This document shows, piece after piece, positions 49,808 through 58,487 of a stretch of 64,000 nucleotides of DNA. A program made the position numbers and the translations under genes. Under the pieces are notes generated by a model, which ran no database searches, had not been told where the DNA came from, and was given only the letters and a program-made list of their open reading frames with translations. How positions within the stretch are numbered: the first letter of the stretch is position 1; every line of letters starts with the position of its first letter. This DNA comes from Kitasatospora gansuensis (lineage in GTDB: Bacteria; Actinomycetota; Actinomycetes; Streptomycetales; Streptomycetaceae), in contig NZ_JACHJR010000001.1 of assembly GCF_014203705.1 (NCBI RefSeq), forward strand, positions 4,216,001-4,280,000, in the 5' to 3' direction.

Positions 49808-50284
49808 ATGTCCCGTCGTACCGAGGCCGCCACCGCACTCGCCCTCTGCCTGGCCACCGGCCTGGGAACCGTGATCGCCGCCGGCCCCGCCCACGCGGCC
49901 GTCCCCAACGTGTGCGGGGGTGCGATGACCGACTACGTCGGGGCCAGCCCCCTCCTGCTCCCGGATGCCCCGTTCGTCGGCACCGTCAGCCTCGTCGGCG
50001 AGAAGCGGGCCATCAGCATCACGCCCGTCTTCCTGACCGCCAACGTCCTGCGGACCGAGATCGGCACCGGGGACGACGCCCGCGCCCAGAGCGGCAACTT
50101 CACGCTCAAGGTGGACAGCAGCGGACGCGGAAAGATCAGCTTCCCGGTCTACGCCGGCATGGCCAGCAGCACCGACGTCAACTGCACCCCGGGGCTCACC
50201 CCCACCCGCGTCACCAAGATCAACGGAAAGATCAACGTGACCGGCGTCGAGGGGCAGGTCGACTTCGTCGTGACCCGCACCTGA
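49808..50284 (+). CDS. Small secreted beta-rich protein (158 aa)
   Basis: ATG behind GGAAGGA. Signal peptide MSRRTEAATALALCLATGLG to AHA. The mature part alternates polar and hydrophobic residues as in a beta-sandwich (FVGTVSLVGEKRAISITPVF; GKINVTGVEGQVDFVVTRT), with two cysteines (NVCGGAM, DVNCTPG). Family not recognised. Cargo at the right end of the element. Confidence 0.75.
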   Translation: MSRRTEAATALALCLATGLGTVIAAGPAHAAVPNVCGGAMTDYVGASPLLLPDAPFVGTVSLVGEKRAISITPVFLTANVLRTEIGTGDDARAQSGNFTLKVDSSGRGKISFPVYAGMASSTDVNCTPGLTPTRVTKINGKINVTGVEGQVDFVVTRT

Positions 50285-50441
50285 CGGCCCGTTACCGTGC
50301 CGATCTTGGTGAGCATGGGCTCGACTGCGGGGCTCGGTCGGGTGATCTCTCGACCGGCCGCGTCATTGGCCCGGATCTGTCCGGGAGCGGGCAGCGGTGC
50401 TGGGCGGTCCATCGATGTGCTCGTGACTGCGGCGGCAGAAG

Positions 50442-50636
50442 CATGCCGACGGCCAGCGCCGCAACGCGCTCAGGAAGGTCGGCTCGTCCTTCAGCAGCAG
50501 CTCTGCCGACCCGGCGTCAGCCGCCCCCGACGACCGGCCGACTGATCCGGCGGTTGGTGAAGGTCGCCAGCAGTCGAGGCGGTTGCTGTACTTCCGTGCT
50601 GGCACATACGTCAGAGGGCCCGTCAGATTTCTCTGA
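50442..50636 (+). pseudogene. Remnant of an integrase C-terminus next to attR
   Basis: The frame starting HADGQRRNALRKVGSS matches the end of the element's integrase (EQTRNALRKLG) and continues with a similar Ala/Asp/Pro tail (ADPASAAPDDRPTDP against PPASAADDGPEAP). It has no catalytic part. It runs into the terminator hairpin. It looks like the 3' end of an older or parental integrase gene whose original place was beside attP. Confidence 0.55.
50582..50594. repeat. Arm-type repeat left of attR
   Basis: GTTGCTGTACTTC matches the tandem units at 29371-29396 in 12 of 13 positions and the same direction, 56 bases before the core repeat. Confidence 0.5.
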
Positions 50637-50648
50637 CGGGCCCTCTGA
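50611..50648. terminator. Terminator of tRNA-Pro on the element side
   Basis: TCAGAGGGCCCGTCAG pairs perfectly with CTGACGGGCCCTCTGA (16 bp, loop ATTTCT), immediately past the tRNA 3' end. It replaces the chromosomal hairpin now found at 29203-29238. Confidence 0.85.
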
Positions 50649-50649
50649 C

Positions 50650-50728
<79 letters not shown>

Positions 50729-50828
50729 GTCCTGCTTCGTTGCTCTCCGTCTCCGGTGCAACGAGTAGAACTCTACCGGACGGGTGCCGTGAGGCGAAAT
50801 CCGGTATCCCGGGGTGGCGGGGCGGGGG

Positions 50829-51770
50829 TCAGCGGCGGGGGGTGAGGGTGAGGAGGGTGGCCTCGGGGGGGCAGGCGAAGCGGACGGGGGTGTAGCGGTT
50901 GGTGCCGCAGCCGGCCGAGACGTGGAGGTAGGACTGGTGGCCGCCGGCGCGGTGGGCGGAGAGGCCCTTGACCCGGCGGGCGTCGAGGTCGCAGTTGGTG
51001 ACCAGGGCGCCGTAGAAGGGGACGCAGAGCTGGCCGCCGTGGGTGTGGCCGGCCAGGATCAGGGGGTAGCGGTCGGCGGTGAAGGCGTCCAGGACCCGGA
51101 GGTAGGGGGCGTGGACGACGGCGATGGAGAGGTCGGCGTCGGCGGACGGGCCGCCGGTGACGGCGCTGTAGCGGTCGCGGCGGATGTGCGGGTCGTCCAG
51201 CCCGGTGAACTCGACGTCCAGGTCGGCGAGCTTGAGGCGGCCGCGGGTGTTGGTGAGGTCGAGCCAGCCGGCCGCGTCGAAGCCGTCGCGGAGGTCCTCC
51301 CACGGGTTGTGGACGGCGCCGGTGATGCCGCGTCGGCCGGAGCCGTCGGGGTTGTTCAGGCCGTGCACGCCGCTCTTCAGGGCCTTGAGGTAGCGGGTGG
51401 GGCTCTTCGGGCTCGGGCCGTAGTAGTCGTTCGAGCCGAAGACGTACACGCCGGGGAAGTCGAGCAGCGGGCCGAGCGCGTCGAGGGTGGCGGGTACGCC
51501 GAGCGGGTCGGAGAGGTTGTCGCCGGTGTTCACCACCAGGTCGGGGCGGAGGCCGGCCAGGCTCTGCAGCCAGCGCTGCTTCTTGGTCTGCCCGTTGACC
51601 ATGTGGATGTCGGAGACCTGGAGTACTCGTACCGGCCGGGCCCCCTTCGGCAGGATCGGTACCTCGACCCGGCGCAGCCGGAACGAGCGGACCTCGAACC
51701 CGGCGGAGTAGGCGAGGCAGGCGGCGCCGGTGGCGGCGATTCCGAGTGGGACGGAGTACAGCGGTCGCAT
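50829..51770 (-). CDS. Membrane-associated metallophosphoesterase
   Basis: A 313-residue protein with an N-terminal hydrophobic segment (YSVPLGIAATGAACLAYSAG). Dinuclear metal motifs in order: SDIHM, VVNTGDN, GSNDYYG, VVHAPYLR, LAGHTHGGQ. This is the YkuE-like group, lipid or nucleotide phosphoesterases at the membrane. Substrate unknown. First chromosomal gene right of the element. Confidence 0.93.
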   Translation of the reverse strand: MRPLYSVPLGIAATGAACLAYSAGFEVRSFRLRRVEVPILPKGARPVRVLQVSDIHMVNGQTKKQRWLQSLAGLRPDLVVNTGDNLSDPLGVPATLDALGPLLDFPGVYVFGSNDYYGPSPKSPTRYLKALKSGVHGLNNPDGSGRRGITGAVHNPWEDLRDGFDAAGWLDLTNTRGRLKLADLDVEFTGLDDPHIRRDRYSAVTGGPSADADLSIAVVHAPYLRVLDAFTADRYPLILAGHTHGGQLCVPFYGALVTNCDLDARRVKGLSAHRAGGHQSYLHVSAGCGTNRYTPVRFACPPEATLLTLTPRR

Positions 51771-51910
51771 CGGTCCATGCTCTCAGACGCATGATCGGAG
51801 CGGGAACGGACCGGTGCCGCCGGAGGACTGGACGGGGCAAGGAGGGGACTGACGGGGCATCAGCGGGCAATCCGGTTGCCCGTGGCCGGGCAGGGGCATA
51901 TGAATGGCCC

Positions 51911-52369
51911 ATGACTACGCTCAAGCAGCAGCTGCAGGAGGACCTCACCACCGCGATCAAGTCCCGGGACGAGCTGGCCTCCTCCACCATCCGGCTCACC
52001 CTGTCCGCGCTGACCGCGGAGGAGAAGGTGAAGGGCCGGAAGACGCCGGTTCTCTCCGAGGACGAGGTGCTGACGGTGATCGCCCGGGAGGCGAAGAAGC
52101 GCCGGGAGGCGGCGGAGGCCTTCGACCTGGCCGGCCGCACCGAGTCGGCCGCGAAGGAGCGGGCCGAGGGTGAGCTGCTGGCGCGGTACCTGCCGAAGCA
52201 GCTCGGCGACGAGGAGTTGGCCGCGATCGTGGCCGAGGCCGTGGCGGCCAGCGGGGCGACCGGCCCGCAGGGCCTGGGTGCGGTGATGAAGCTGGTGAAG
52301 CCGAAGGTGGAGGGCCTGGCCGAGGGCAGCCGGGTGGCCGCCGCGGTGAAGGCAGCCCTGCAGCCGTAG
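51911..52369 (+). CDS. GatB/YqeY domain protein
   Basis: A 152-residue protein: MTTLKQQLQEDLTTAIKSRD, then LLARYLPKQLGDEELAAIVA and GAVMKLVKPKVEGLAEGSRV. The YqeY fold equals the tRNA-contacting C-terminal domain of GatB; free-standing members have unclear roles in tRNA amidation. Confidence 0.94.
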   Translation: MTTLKQQLQEDLTTAIKSRDELASSTIRLTLSALTAEEKVKGRKTPVLSEDEVLTVIAREAKKRREAAEAFDLAGRTESAAKERAEGELLARYLPKQLGDEELAAIVAEAVAASGATGPQGLGAVMKLVKPKVEGLAEGSRVAAAVKAALQP

Positions 52370-52388
52370 GCAAGCAGCGGAGAAGCAG

Positions 52389-52425
52389 AAGGGCCCGCCC
52401 CCGGTTGAACCGGGGGCGGGCCCTT
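52389..52425. terminator. Bidirectional terminator between yqeY-like and PBP genes
   Basis: A perfect 18-bp inverted repeat (52389-52406 with 52408-52425), ending CCCTT and flanked by TTT on one side. It serves the two converging genes. Confidence 0.85.
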
Positions 52426-52445
52426 TCCGCTTGACGCAGCCTGAC

Positions 52446-54674
52446 TCAGTGCCGGCCGCCGCCGTTACCGCCGTTGCCACCGTTCCCGTTGCCGCCGATG
52501 ATGCCGGGCGGCAGGGTGAAGTTGCCGCCGATCAGGCCGGCGTTGGCGCCTGCGGCGTCGCCGCCGGCAGGCGGGGTGGGGGAGGCGTTGGGGTCGGTCT
52601 TGGGCAGCGGGTCGGGGATGTTGACGGTCTGGAAGTTGGTCTTGGGCGTGCCGTCCACGGCCGCGCTCATCGCCATCTGCCAGATCGGGCCGGGACCGGT
52701 CGCGCCGTACACGCCGCCGTTGAAGCGGGTGGGGCCGATCTTGATGTTCTTCATCGAGACGTTGACGGTCGGGCCGCCCAGCCAGACCGAGGTGGACAGC
52801 TCGGGGGTGTAGCCGGTGAACCAGGCCGCGTACCGCTCGTCGGTGGTACCGGTCTTGCCGGCGATCGGCCGGCGGTCGTCCAGGGTGAGCGAGGAGCCGG
52901 TGCCCTTCTCGGTCACACCGAGCAGCAGGGTGTTGATGCCGTCCGCGGTGGTCTCGGAGATCACCTGGGTGCAGTTGGCCTGCGGCACCGGCAGCTGGGT
53001 GCCGGCCGTGTTGACCACGGACTTCACGGCGACCGGGGAGCAGTACTTGCCGCGCGCGGCGAAGGTCGCGTAGGCGTTGGCCATCACCATCGGGGAGACC
53101 TCCTGGGTGCCGAGCACCATGGAGGGGATCTCCAGCAGCGGCTTTCCGCTGGCCAGGCTCTTGATGCCGAGCTTGTCGGCCATCTGCTTGACCGCGCAGA
53201 GGCCCATCTCGGCCTCCATCTGCACGAAGTAGGTGTTGACCGACCTGGCCATCGCCTCCTTCAGCGCGTACGGGCCCTTCTCCTCGGTGCTCTCGTTCTT
53301 GAGCTTGACGCCCTTCTCGTTCCAGGTGCCGGAGCACTGGGACATCTTCGGGTAGTCGATCTCGTACTGGGAGGGGTACTCCTGGGTGATCGGGATCCCG
53401 CTCTCCAGTGCCGCCGCCGCCAGGATCGGCTTGAAGGTCGAGCCGGGGGAGAAGCCGTTGCCGCCGCCCATCGCCGCGTCGGCGTTGAGGTTGATCACCG
53501 TCTGGTTCTGCTTGGAGTCCAGGCCGTACGGGCGGCTCTGCGCCATCGCCAGGATCTCGCCGGTGCCCGGCCTGATCATGGTGGCGGCGGCCGCGACCGA
53601 GTCGGTCGGGTAGACCTTGGTGGTCACCGCCTTGTACGCGGCGGCCTGCTTGTCCGGGTCGATGGTGGTGTTGATCTTCAGGCCGCCCTGGCTCCAGAGC
53701 CGCTGCCGGTCGGTGGCGGTCTTGCCGAAGGCCGGGTCCTGCTTCACCACGTGCCGGACGTAGTCGCAGAAGAAGCCCATCCCCGCCTGGGCGGTGATGC
53801 AGCCGTTCAGCGGCTCCTTGTACTTCAGGTTGAGCGGGCTGGCGATCGCTTCCTTGGCCTGCGCGTCGGTGATGTGCTTGTTCTCGAGCAGCTTGCCGAT
53901 CACCGTGTCGCGGCGGGTCTGGGCCGCCTTCGGGTGCAGCACCGGGTCGTACGACGTGGGGTTCTGCACCAGCCCGGCCAGGGTGGCGGCCTCGGCGATG
54001 CTCAGGTCCTTGGCGCTCTTGCTGAAGTAGCGGTTGGCCGCCGACTCGACCCCATACGCCTGGTGGCCGTAGAAGGTGATGTTCAGGTAGTTGGTGAGGA
54101 TCTGATCCTTGGTCAGCTCCTCCTCCAGCTTGATGGCGATCTTCAGCTCCTGGATCTTGCGACCCAGGCTCTTCTCGGTGGCCTTCTTGAAGGCCTCCTT
54201 GTCGTCGCCCGCCAGCTCGACGTTGACGTTCTTCACGTACTGCTGGGTCAGCGTGGAGGCGCCCTGGCTGGCCTCGCCGGACTCGGCGTTCTTCCCGATC
54301 GCGCGGAGCACGCCCTTGAGGTCGATCGCGCCGTGCTCGTAGAACCGGGCGTCCTCGATGTCGACCTGGGCCTGCCGCATGATCGGGGCCATCTGCTCCT
54401 GGGTCAGGATGGTCCGGTCACGGTCGAAGACCCTGGCGATCAGACCGCCCTTGGCGTCGTAGATGAACGAGGCCTGGGAGAGGGTCGGCGCCTTGAAGTC
54501 GGTCGGGACGTTGTCGAAGCTCTCGGCGGTGTCCTTGGCGGTCAGACCGAGTGCGCCGATCGCGGGCAACGCCATGCCCGCGACGAGAACTCCGGCCAGC
54601 ACGCTGATGCCCAGGAACTTGAGCCCGAGCCCGGCCTTGTCAAGCGGGGATCCCGCGGGTCGCTGAGGTGCCAT
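52446..54674 (-). CDS. Bifunctional class A penicillin-binding protein
   Basis: A 742-residue peptidoglycan synthase. One N-terminal span (FLGISVLAGVLVAGMALPAI) leads to the glycosyltransferase domain (VDIEDARFYEHGAIDLKGVL; GASTLTQQYVKN; NITFYGHQAYGVESAANRYF). The transpeptidase domain has SxxK as GSTFKPI, SxN region ARSVNTYFVQ, and KTG as GKTGTTDERYAAWFTGYTP. A Gly/Asn-rich tail follows (GNGGNGGNGGG). The ATG at 54674 gives a normal cytoplasmic N-terminus. Confidence 0.95.
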   Translation of the reverse strand: MAPQRPAGSPLDKAGLGLKFLGISVLAGVLVAGMALPAIGALGLTAKDTAESFDNVPTDFKAPTLSQASFIYDAKGGLIARVFDRDRTILTQEQMAPIMRQAQVDIEDARFYEHGAIDLKGVLRAIGKNAESGEASQGASTLTQQYVKNVNVELAGDDKEAFKKATEKSLGRKIQELKIAIKLEEELTKDQILTNYLNITFYGHQAYGVESAANRYFSKSAKDLSIAEAATLAGLVQNPTSYDPVLHPKAAQTRRDTVIGKLLENKHITDAQAKEAIASPLNLKYKEPLNGCITAQAGMGFFCDYVRHVVKQDPAFGKTATDRQRLWSQGGLKINTTIDPDKQAAAYKAVTTKVYPTDSVAAAATMIRPGTGEILAMAQSRPYGLDSKQNQTVINLNADAAMGGGNGFSPGSTFKPILAAAALESGIPITQEYPSQYEIDYPKMSQCSGTWNEKGVKLKNESTEEKGPYALKEAMARSVNTYFVQMEAEMGLCAVKQMADKLGIKSLASGKPLLEIPSMVLGTQEVSPMVMANAYATFAARGKYCSPVAVKSVVNTAGTQLPVPQANCTQVISETTADGINTLLLGVTEKGTGSSLTLDDRRPIAGKTGTTDERYAAWFTGYTPELSTSVWLGGPTVNVSMKNIKIGPTRFNGGVYGATGPGPIWQMAMSAAVDGTPKTNFQTVNIPDPLPKTDPNASPTPPAGGDAAGANAGLIGGNFTLPPGIIGGNGNGGNGGNGGGRH

Positions 54675-55071
54675 GGAGAGAACACTACGTCGGAGATTCC
54701 CGGACATGGGGGCAGGTGTTCGCCTAGGCTTGTCACAACACTGCGACAGCTTCGCTCTGTTCATCAGCGTCACTCTTGTGAGTGATGAGCTTTGCCCGAA
54801 TTGACCCACTGTCTGGTGATATGTCGCCAGCTCTGCCGGGCGCACTGTGGCAGAGGGTGACGAAAGTGGCCCGAACGCCCCTGGCAAGGCCCCCGACCTG
54901 CGATCACTCCAACGAGTGAGAAGACGGATACCCATAGTCCGATTGGGCCATTTGAGATTGGGCCCGAAGGGGCTGTTGCGTGCTGTCGTTCTTCCGTAAC
55001 GTCCTCAACTGGCAGCGGTGAATATGCCGTTGCCGCCGTGGGGGAGCCCCGATTCGGGAGAGGACGGCGCC
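54675..55071. promoter_or_regulatory. PBP-wblA intergenic region with twin TCACTC dyads
   Basis: The 400-base region holds two 16-bp dyads with identical half-sites, TCACTCTTGTGAGTGA (54770-54785) and TCACTCCAACGAGTGA (54904-54919), 134 bp apart. A GATTGGGCC direct repeat (54940-54964) is nearer wblA. No gene is present. The dyads are likely binding sites controlling wblA, the PBP gene or both. Confidence 0.65.
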
Positions 55072-55074
55072 GTG

Positions 55075-55398
55075 ATGGGCTGGGTGGACGACTGGAGTGC
55101 GCAGGCAGCCTGCCGCACGAGTGATCCAGACGAGCTGTTTGTTCAGGGGGCGGCGCAGAACCGCGCCAAGGCGGTCTGCAGCGGGTGCCCGGTACGCACC
55201 GAGTGCCTCGCGGACGCGCTGGACAACCGGGTGGAGTTCGGCGTCTGGGGCGGGATGACCGAGCGCGAGCGGCGGGCGCTGCTGCGCCGCAGGCCGACGG
55301 TGATGTCCTGGCGCAGGCTGCTGGAGACGGCCCGCACCGAGTACGAGGAGTCGCTCGCCACGGGCGTCATCCTGACCGACTACGCACAGGCGGGCTAG
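55075..55398 (+). CDS. wblA: WhiB-like transcription factor WblA
   Basis: A 107-residue iron-sulfur regulator of development, antibiotic production and redox response in streptomycetes. Cluster cysteines are in AACRTSDPDE and AVCSGCPVRTEC; the GVWGG turn is EFGVWGGMTERERRALLRRR, followed by basic DNA-contact residues. Sequence from MGWVDDWSAQAACR to RRLLETARTEYEE is characteristic of WblA. GTG 55072 or a GTG at 55018 are possible alternative starts; GAGAGGAC suits 55072/55075. Confidence 0.9.
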   Translation: MGWVDDWSAQAACRTSDPDELFVQGAAQNRAKAVCSGCPVRTECLADALDNRVEFGVWGGMTERERRALLRRRPTVMSWRRLLETARTEYEESLATGVILTDYAQAG

Positions 55399-55474
55399 GC
55401 CGACCGGGTCCCCGTCACACGTACGGCGCAGGCTGGCTGACCGACAGTCAGCCAACCGCCGTCAGTCCTGGCTG

Positions 55475-56620
55475 TCAGTCACGGCCGCCGCCCAGCCGCT
55501 CGCCGATGGCGCGCAGGCCGGCCAGGTCGTGCACGTCGCCCGGCAGGGCGGGCACCTCGACGATCGGCACGTCCGGGTACACCGAGACGAACCGGTCCCG
55601 GGTGAGCCGCTCGCGGTCCATCACCTGCATGCGCTCCGCGTGCAGCCGGAGCAGACCGGCGGCGAGCATCTCGGCCGCCACCGTGCTGCTGCCCGAGCCG
55701 TTCTCCTCCAGTGCCTCGGCCGCGGCCAGCGCGCGTTCGGCGGTGAGCTGGGGCGCCCCGGTGCGGTGCACCCGGTTGAGCACCAGGCCGGCCAGCGGCA
55801 TCTCGTCGGCGGCCAGCCGGTCGACGAAGTACGCCGCCTCGCGCAGCGCGTCCCGCTCCGGTGCGGCCACCACCAGGAAGGCCGTGCCCGGTGCCTTGAG
55901 CAGCTGGTAGGTACGGTCGGCGCGTTCGCGGAAGCCGCCGAACATCGAGTCCATCGCGGAGACGAAGGTCTGCACGTCGGTCAGCAGCTGGGCGCCGAAG
56001 ATCTTGCCGAGGGTGCCGGTGATCAGGCCCATGCCGACGTTCAGGAACTTCATCGCGCTCCGCCCGCCCACCTTGGCCGGGGCGGTCAGTATCCGGATCA
56101 GCCTGCCGTCCAGGAACGAACCGAGCCGGTTCGGCGCGTCCAGGAAGTCCAGCGCGGAGCGGGACGGCGGGGTGTCCACCACGATCAGGTCCCACCGGCC
56201 AGCCGCCCGCAGCTGGCCGAGCTTCTCCATCGCCATGTACTCCTGGGTGCCGGCGAATCCGGCGGAGAGCGACTGGTAGAACGGGTTCTCCATGATCGCC
56301 TTGGCCCGTTCGGGGTCGGCGTGGGCGAGCACGACCTCGTCGAAGGTCCGCTTCATGTCCAGCATCATGGCCTGGAGTTCACCGTCGCCGGTCACCTCCT
56401 TGACCACCCGGGGGGTGTTGTCCAGCTCGGTCAGGCCCATCGACTGGGCCAGCCGCCGGGCCGGGTCGATGGTCAGCACGACCACCTTCCGGCCGCGCTC
56501 CGCCGCCCGCAGGCCGATCGCCGCCGCGGTGGTGGTCTTGCCCACCCCGCCGGAGCCGCAGCAGACCACGATCCGGGTCTTCGGGTCCCCGATCAGGGTG
56601 TCGATGTCGAGCTCGGTCAT
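55475..56620 (-). CDS. ArsA/Get3-like ATPase, second of pair
   Basis: A 381-residue P-loop ATPase: deviant Walker A CGSGGVGKTTTAAAIGLRAA, switch I TIDPARRLAQSM, switch II VVDTPPSRSALDFLDAP. ArsA-like fold without the arsenite cysteines. The start overlaps the first ArsA-like gene by four bases. The pair lies next to wblA in streptomycetes; exact role unknown. Confidence 0.92.
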   Translation of the reverse strand: MTELDIDTLIGDPKTRIVVCCGSGGVGKTTTAAAIGLRAAERGRKVVVLTIDPARRLAQSMGLTELDNTPRVVKEVTGDGELQAMMLDMKRTFDEVVLAHADPERAKAIMENPFYQSLSAGFAGTQEYMAMEKLGQLRAAGRWDLIVVDTPPSRSALDFLDAPNRLGSFLDGRLIRILTAPAKVGGRSAMKFLNVGMGLITGTLGKIFGAQLLTDVQTFVSAMDSMFGGFRERADRTYQLLKAPGTAFLVVAAPERDALREAAYFVDRLAADEMPLAGLVLNRVHRTGAPQLTAERALAAAEALEENGSGSSTVAAEMLAAGLLRLHAERMQVMDRERLTRDRFVSVYPDVPIVEVPALPGDVHDLAGLRAIGERLGGGRD

Positions 56621-57675
56621 GCCGCCCCCTGCCGCTTCAGCTCACCCGCCAGGCGGTACAGCCCGCCCAGGTCCACGCCCCCGCCGAGCAGCGGGAGTTC
56701 GTACGTCGGCCGTTTCAACTGCTGGAGCACCGCGCGCTGTTCACGCTCCAGCTCGACCCGCTCGGCGTGCTCGCGGGCCTGGTCGAGCAGTGGATCGAGC
56801 AGTGGCTCGACCGCGGCCCGGACGGTCGTGGCCGACTTGGACCGCCCGCCCAGACCGGCTTCGCCGAGGGCCAGCGCGACCTCCTCGCGATGGTCGCCGG
56901 TCACCGCGTCGACCGCGGCGGCGTCCAGCACCGGCGGCCGGACCATGTTCACCAGTACGCCGCCGAGCGGGAGTTGGGCCTCGGCCAGCTCGGTGACGCC
57001 GTCCACCGTCTCCTGCACCGGCATCTCCTCCAGCAGGGTGACCAGGTGCACCGCCGTCTCCGGAGACCTGAGCACCCGCATCACCGCCTGCGCCTGCCCG
57101 TGGATCGGCCCGAACCTGGCCAGCCCGGCCACCTCGGAGTTGACGTTCAGGAACCTGGTGATCCGTCCGGTCGGCGGCGCGTCCATCACGATCGCGTCGT
57201 ACGCCCGCCGCCCGTCCGGGCCCTTGCGCCGGGCCGCCTCGCAGGCCTTGCCGGTCAGCAGCACGTCCCGTACGCCGGGCGCGATGGTGGTGGCGAAGTC
57301 GACGAAGCCGACCTTCTGCAGCGCCTTCCCGGCCCGGCCCAGCTTGTAGAACATGTCCAGGTACTCGAGCAGCGCCTGCTCGGTGTCGATCGCCAGCGCG
57401 AACAGCTCGCCGACCGGGCCCCGGCCGTCCAGCCCGAGCTTGGACCGCGAGACGGTGGCGATCCTGCGCTCCTCGTACGGCAGCGCGGCCAGCCCGAACA
57501 TCTCGGCGATGCCCTGCCGGCCCTCCACCTCGATCAGCAGCGTCCGGCCCCCGTCGGCGGCCAGCGCCAGGGCCAGCGCCGCGGCGACGGTGGTCTTCCC
57601 GGTGCCGCCCTTGCCGCTGACCACGTGGAGCCGGACACCCTCCCAGTCCGGATCGCGCCGGTCCACCTGGTCCAC
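56617..57675 (-). CDS. ArsA/Get3-like ATPase, first of pair
   Basis: A 352-residue ATPase with Walker A SGKGGTGKTTVAAALALALA, LIEVEGRQGIAEMFGL and switch II VMDAPPTGRITRFLNV. A C-terminal coiled segment (EREQRAVLQQLKRPTYELPL) differs from the partner, so the two probably form a heterodimer. It starts the two-gene operon. Confidence 0.92.
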   Translation of the reverse strand: MDQVDRRDPDWEGVRLHVVSGKGGTGKTTVAAALALALAADGGRTLLIEVEGRQGIAEMFGLAALPYEERRIATVSRSKLGLDGRGPVGELFALAIDTEQALLEYLDMFYKLGRAGKALQKVGFVDFATTIAPGVRDVLLTGKACEAARRKGPDGRRAYDAIVMDAPPTGRITRFLNVNSEVAGLARFGPIHGQAQAVMRVLRSPETAVHLVTLLEEMPVQETVDGVTELAEAQLPLGGVLVNMVRPPVLDAAAVDAVTGDHREEVALALGEAGLGGRSKSATTVRAAVEPLLDPLLDQAREHAERVELEREQRAVLQQLKRPTYELPLLGGGVDLGGLYRLAGELKRQGAA

Positions 57676-57839
57676 GCTCCGTCTCCGTCCGTCTCAGCGG
57701 CACCGCACCCGGTGGGCGCCTCCTCCCGCGAGCGTAACCAGCCGCCGCCCCCGATGCCGGGAGCCCGGGAGGAACGGTCCGGATTCATGCCCGTGCTGTG
57801 TCCCGGATCACACCCCGGCCAGGCACTAGAGTCACCCCC

Positions 57840-57995
57840 ATGACCAAGTGGGAATACGTCACCGTGCCGCTGCTCGTCCACGCCACCAAGCAGATCCTGG
57901 ACTCCTGGGGTCAGGACGGCTGGGAGCTCGTCCAGGTTGTGCCGGGGCCGAACCCCGAGCAGCTCGTTGCCTACCTGAAGCGGGAGAAGAGCTGA
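57840..57995 (+). CDS. DUF4177 small protein
   Basis: A 51-residue protein MTKWEYVTVPLLVHATKQIL, then DSWGQDGWELVQVVPG, typical of DUF4177. The stop overlaps the RidA start (TGATG). Function unknown; perhaps helps the RidA partner. Confidence 0.85.
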   Translation: MTKWEYVTVPLLVHATKQILDSWGQDGWELVQVVPGPNPEQLVAYLKREKS

Positions 57996-58459
57996 TGAGC
58001 AAGGTTGAGGAGAAGCTGGCCGCGCTCGGCCTGACCCTCCCCGAGGTGGCCGCGCCGGTCGCCGCGTACGTCCCGGCGATCCGCTCCGGCGAGTACGTGC
58101 TGACCGCGGGTCAGCTCCCGATGGTCGCGGGCAAGCTGCCGAGCACCGGCAAGGTCGGCGCCGAGGTGACCGCCGAGGAGGCCAAGCAGCTCGCGCAGAC
58201 CTGCGCGCTCAACGGCCTCGCCGCGATCAAGTCCGTGATCGGTGACCTGGACAAGGTCGAGCAGATCGTCAAGGTGGTCGGCTTCGTCGCCTCCGCCCCC
58301 GACTTCACCGGCCAGCCCGGCGTGATCAACGGCGCGAGCGAGCTGCTCGGCGAGGTCTTCGGCGCGGCGGGCGTGCACGCCCGCAGTGCGGTCGGCGTCG
58401 CGGTGCTTCCGCTGGACGCGCCGGTCGAGATCGAGTTCCAGGTCCGCATCACCGCCTGA
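57995..58459 (+). CDS. RidA/YjgF family protein
   Basis: A 154-residue protein; RidA enzymes deaminate reactive enamine/imine intermediates. Visible: YVPAIRSGEYVLTAGQLPMV, VVGFVASAPDFTGQPGVING, HARSAVGVAVLPLDAPVEIE, with Arg in ARSAVGV as the conserved binding residue. Coupled to DUF4177. Confidence 0.92.
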   Translation: MSKVEEKLAALGLTLPEVAAPVAAYVPAIRSGEYVLTAGQLPMVAGKLPSTGKVGAEVTAEEAKQLAQTCALNGLAAIKSVIGDLDKVEQIVKVVGFVASAPDFTGQPGVINGASELLGEVFGAAGVHARSAVGVAVLPLDAPVEIEFQVRITA

Positions 58460-58487
58460 CGCGCACCGGCGCTCCGGGCATCAGCCA

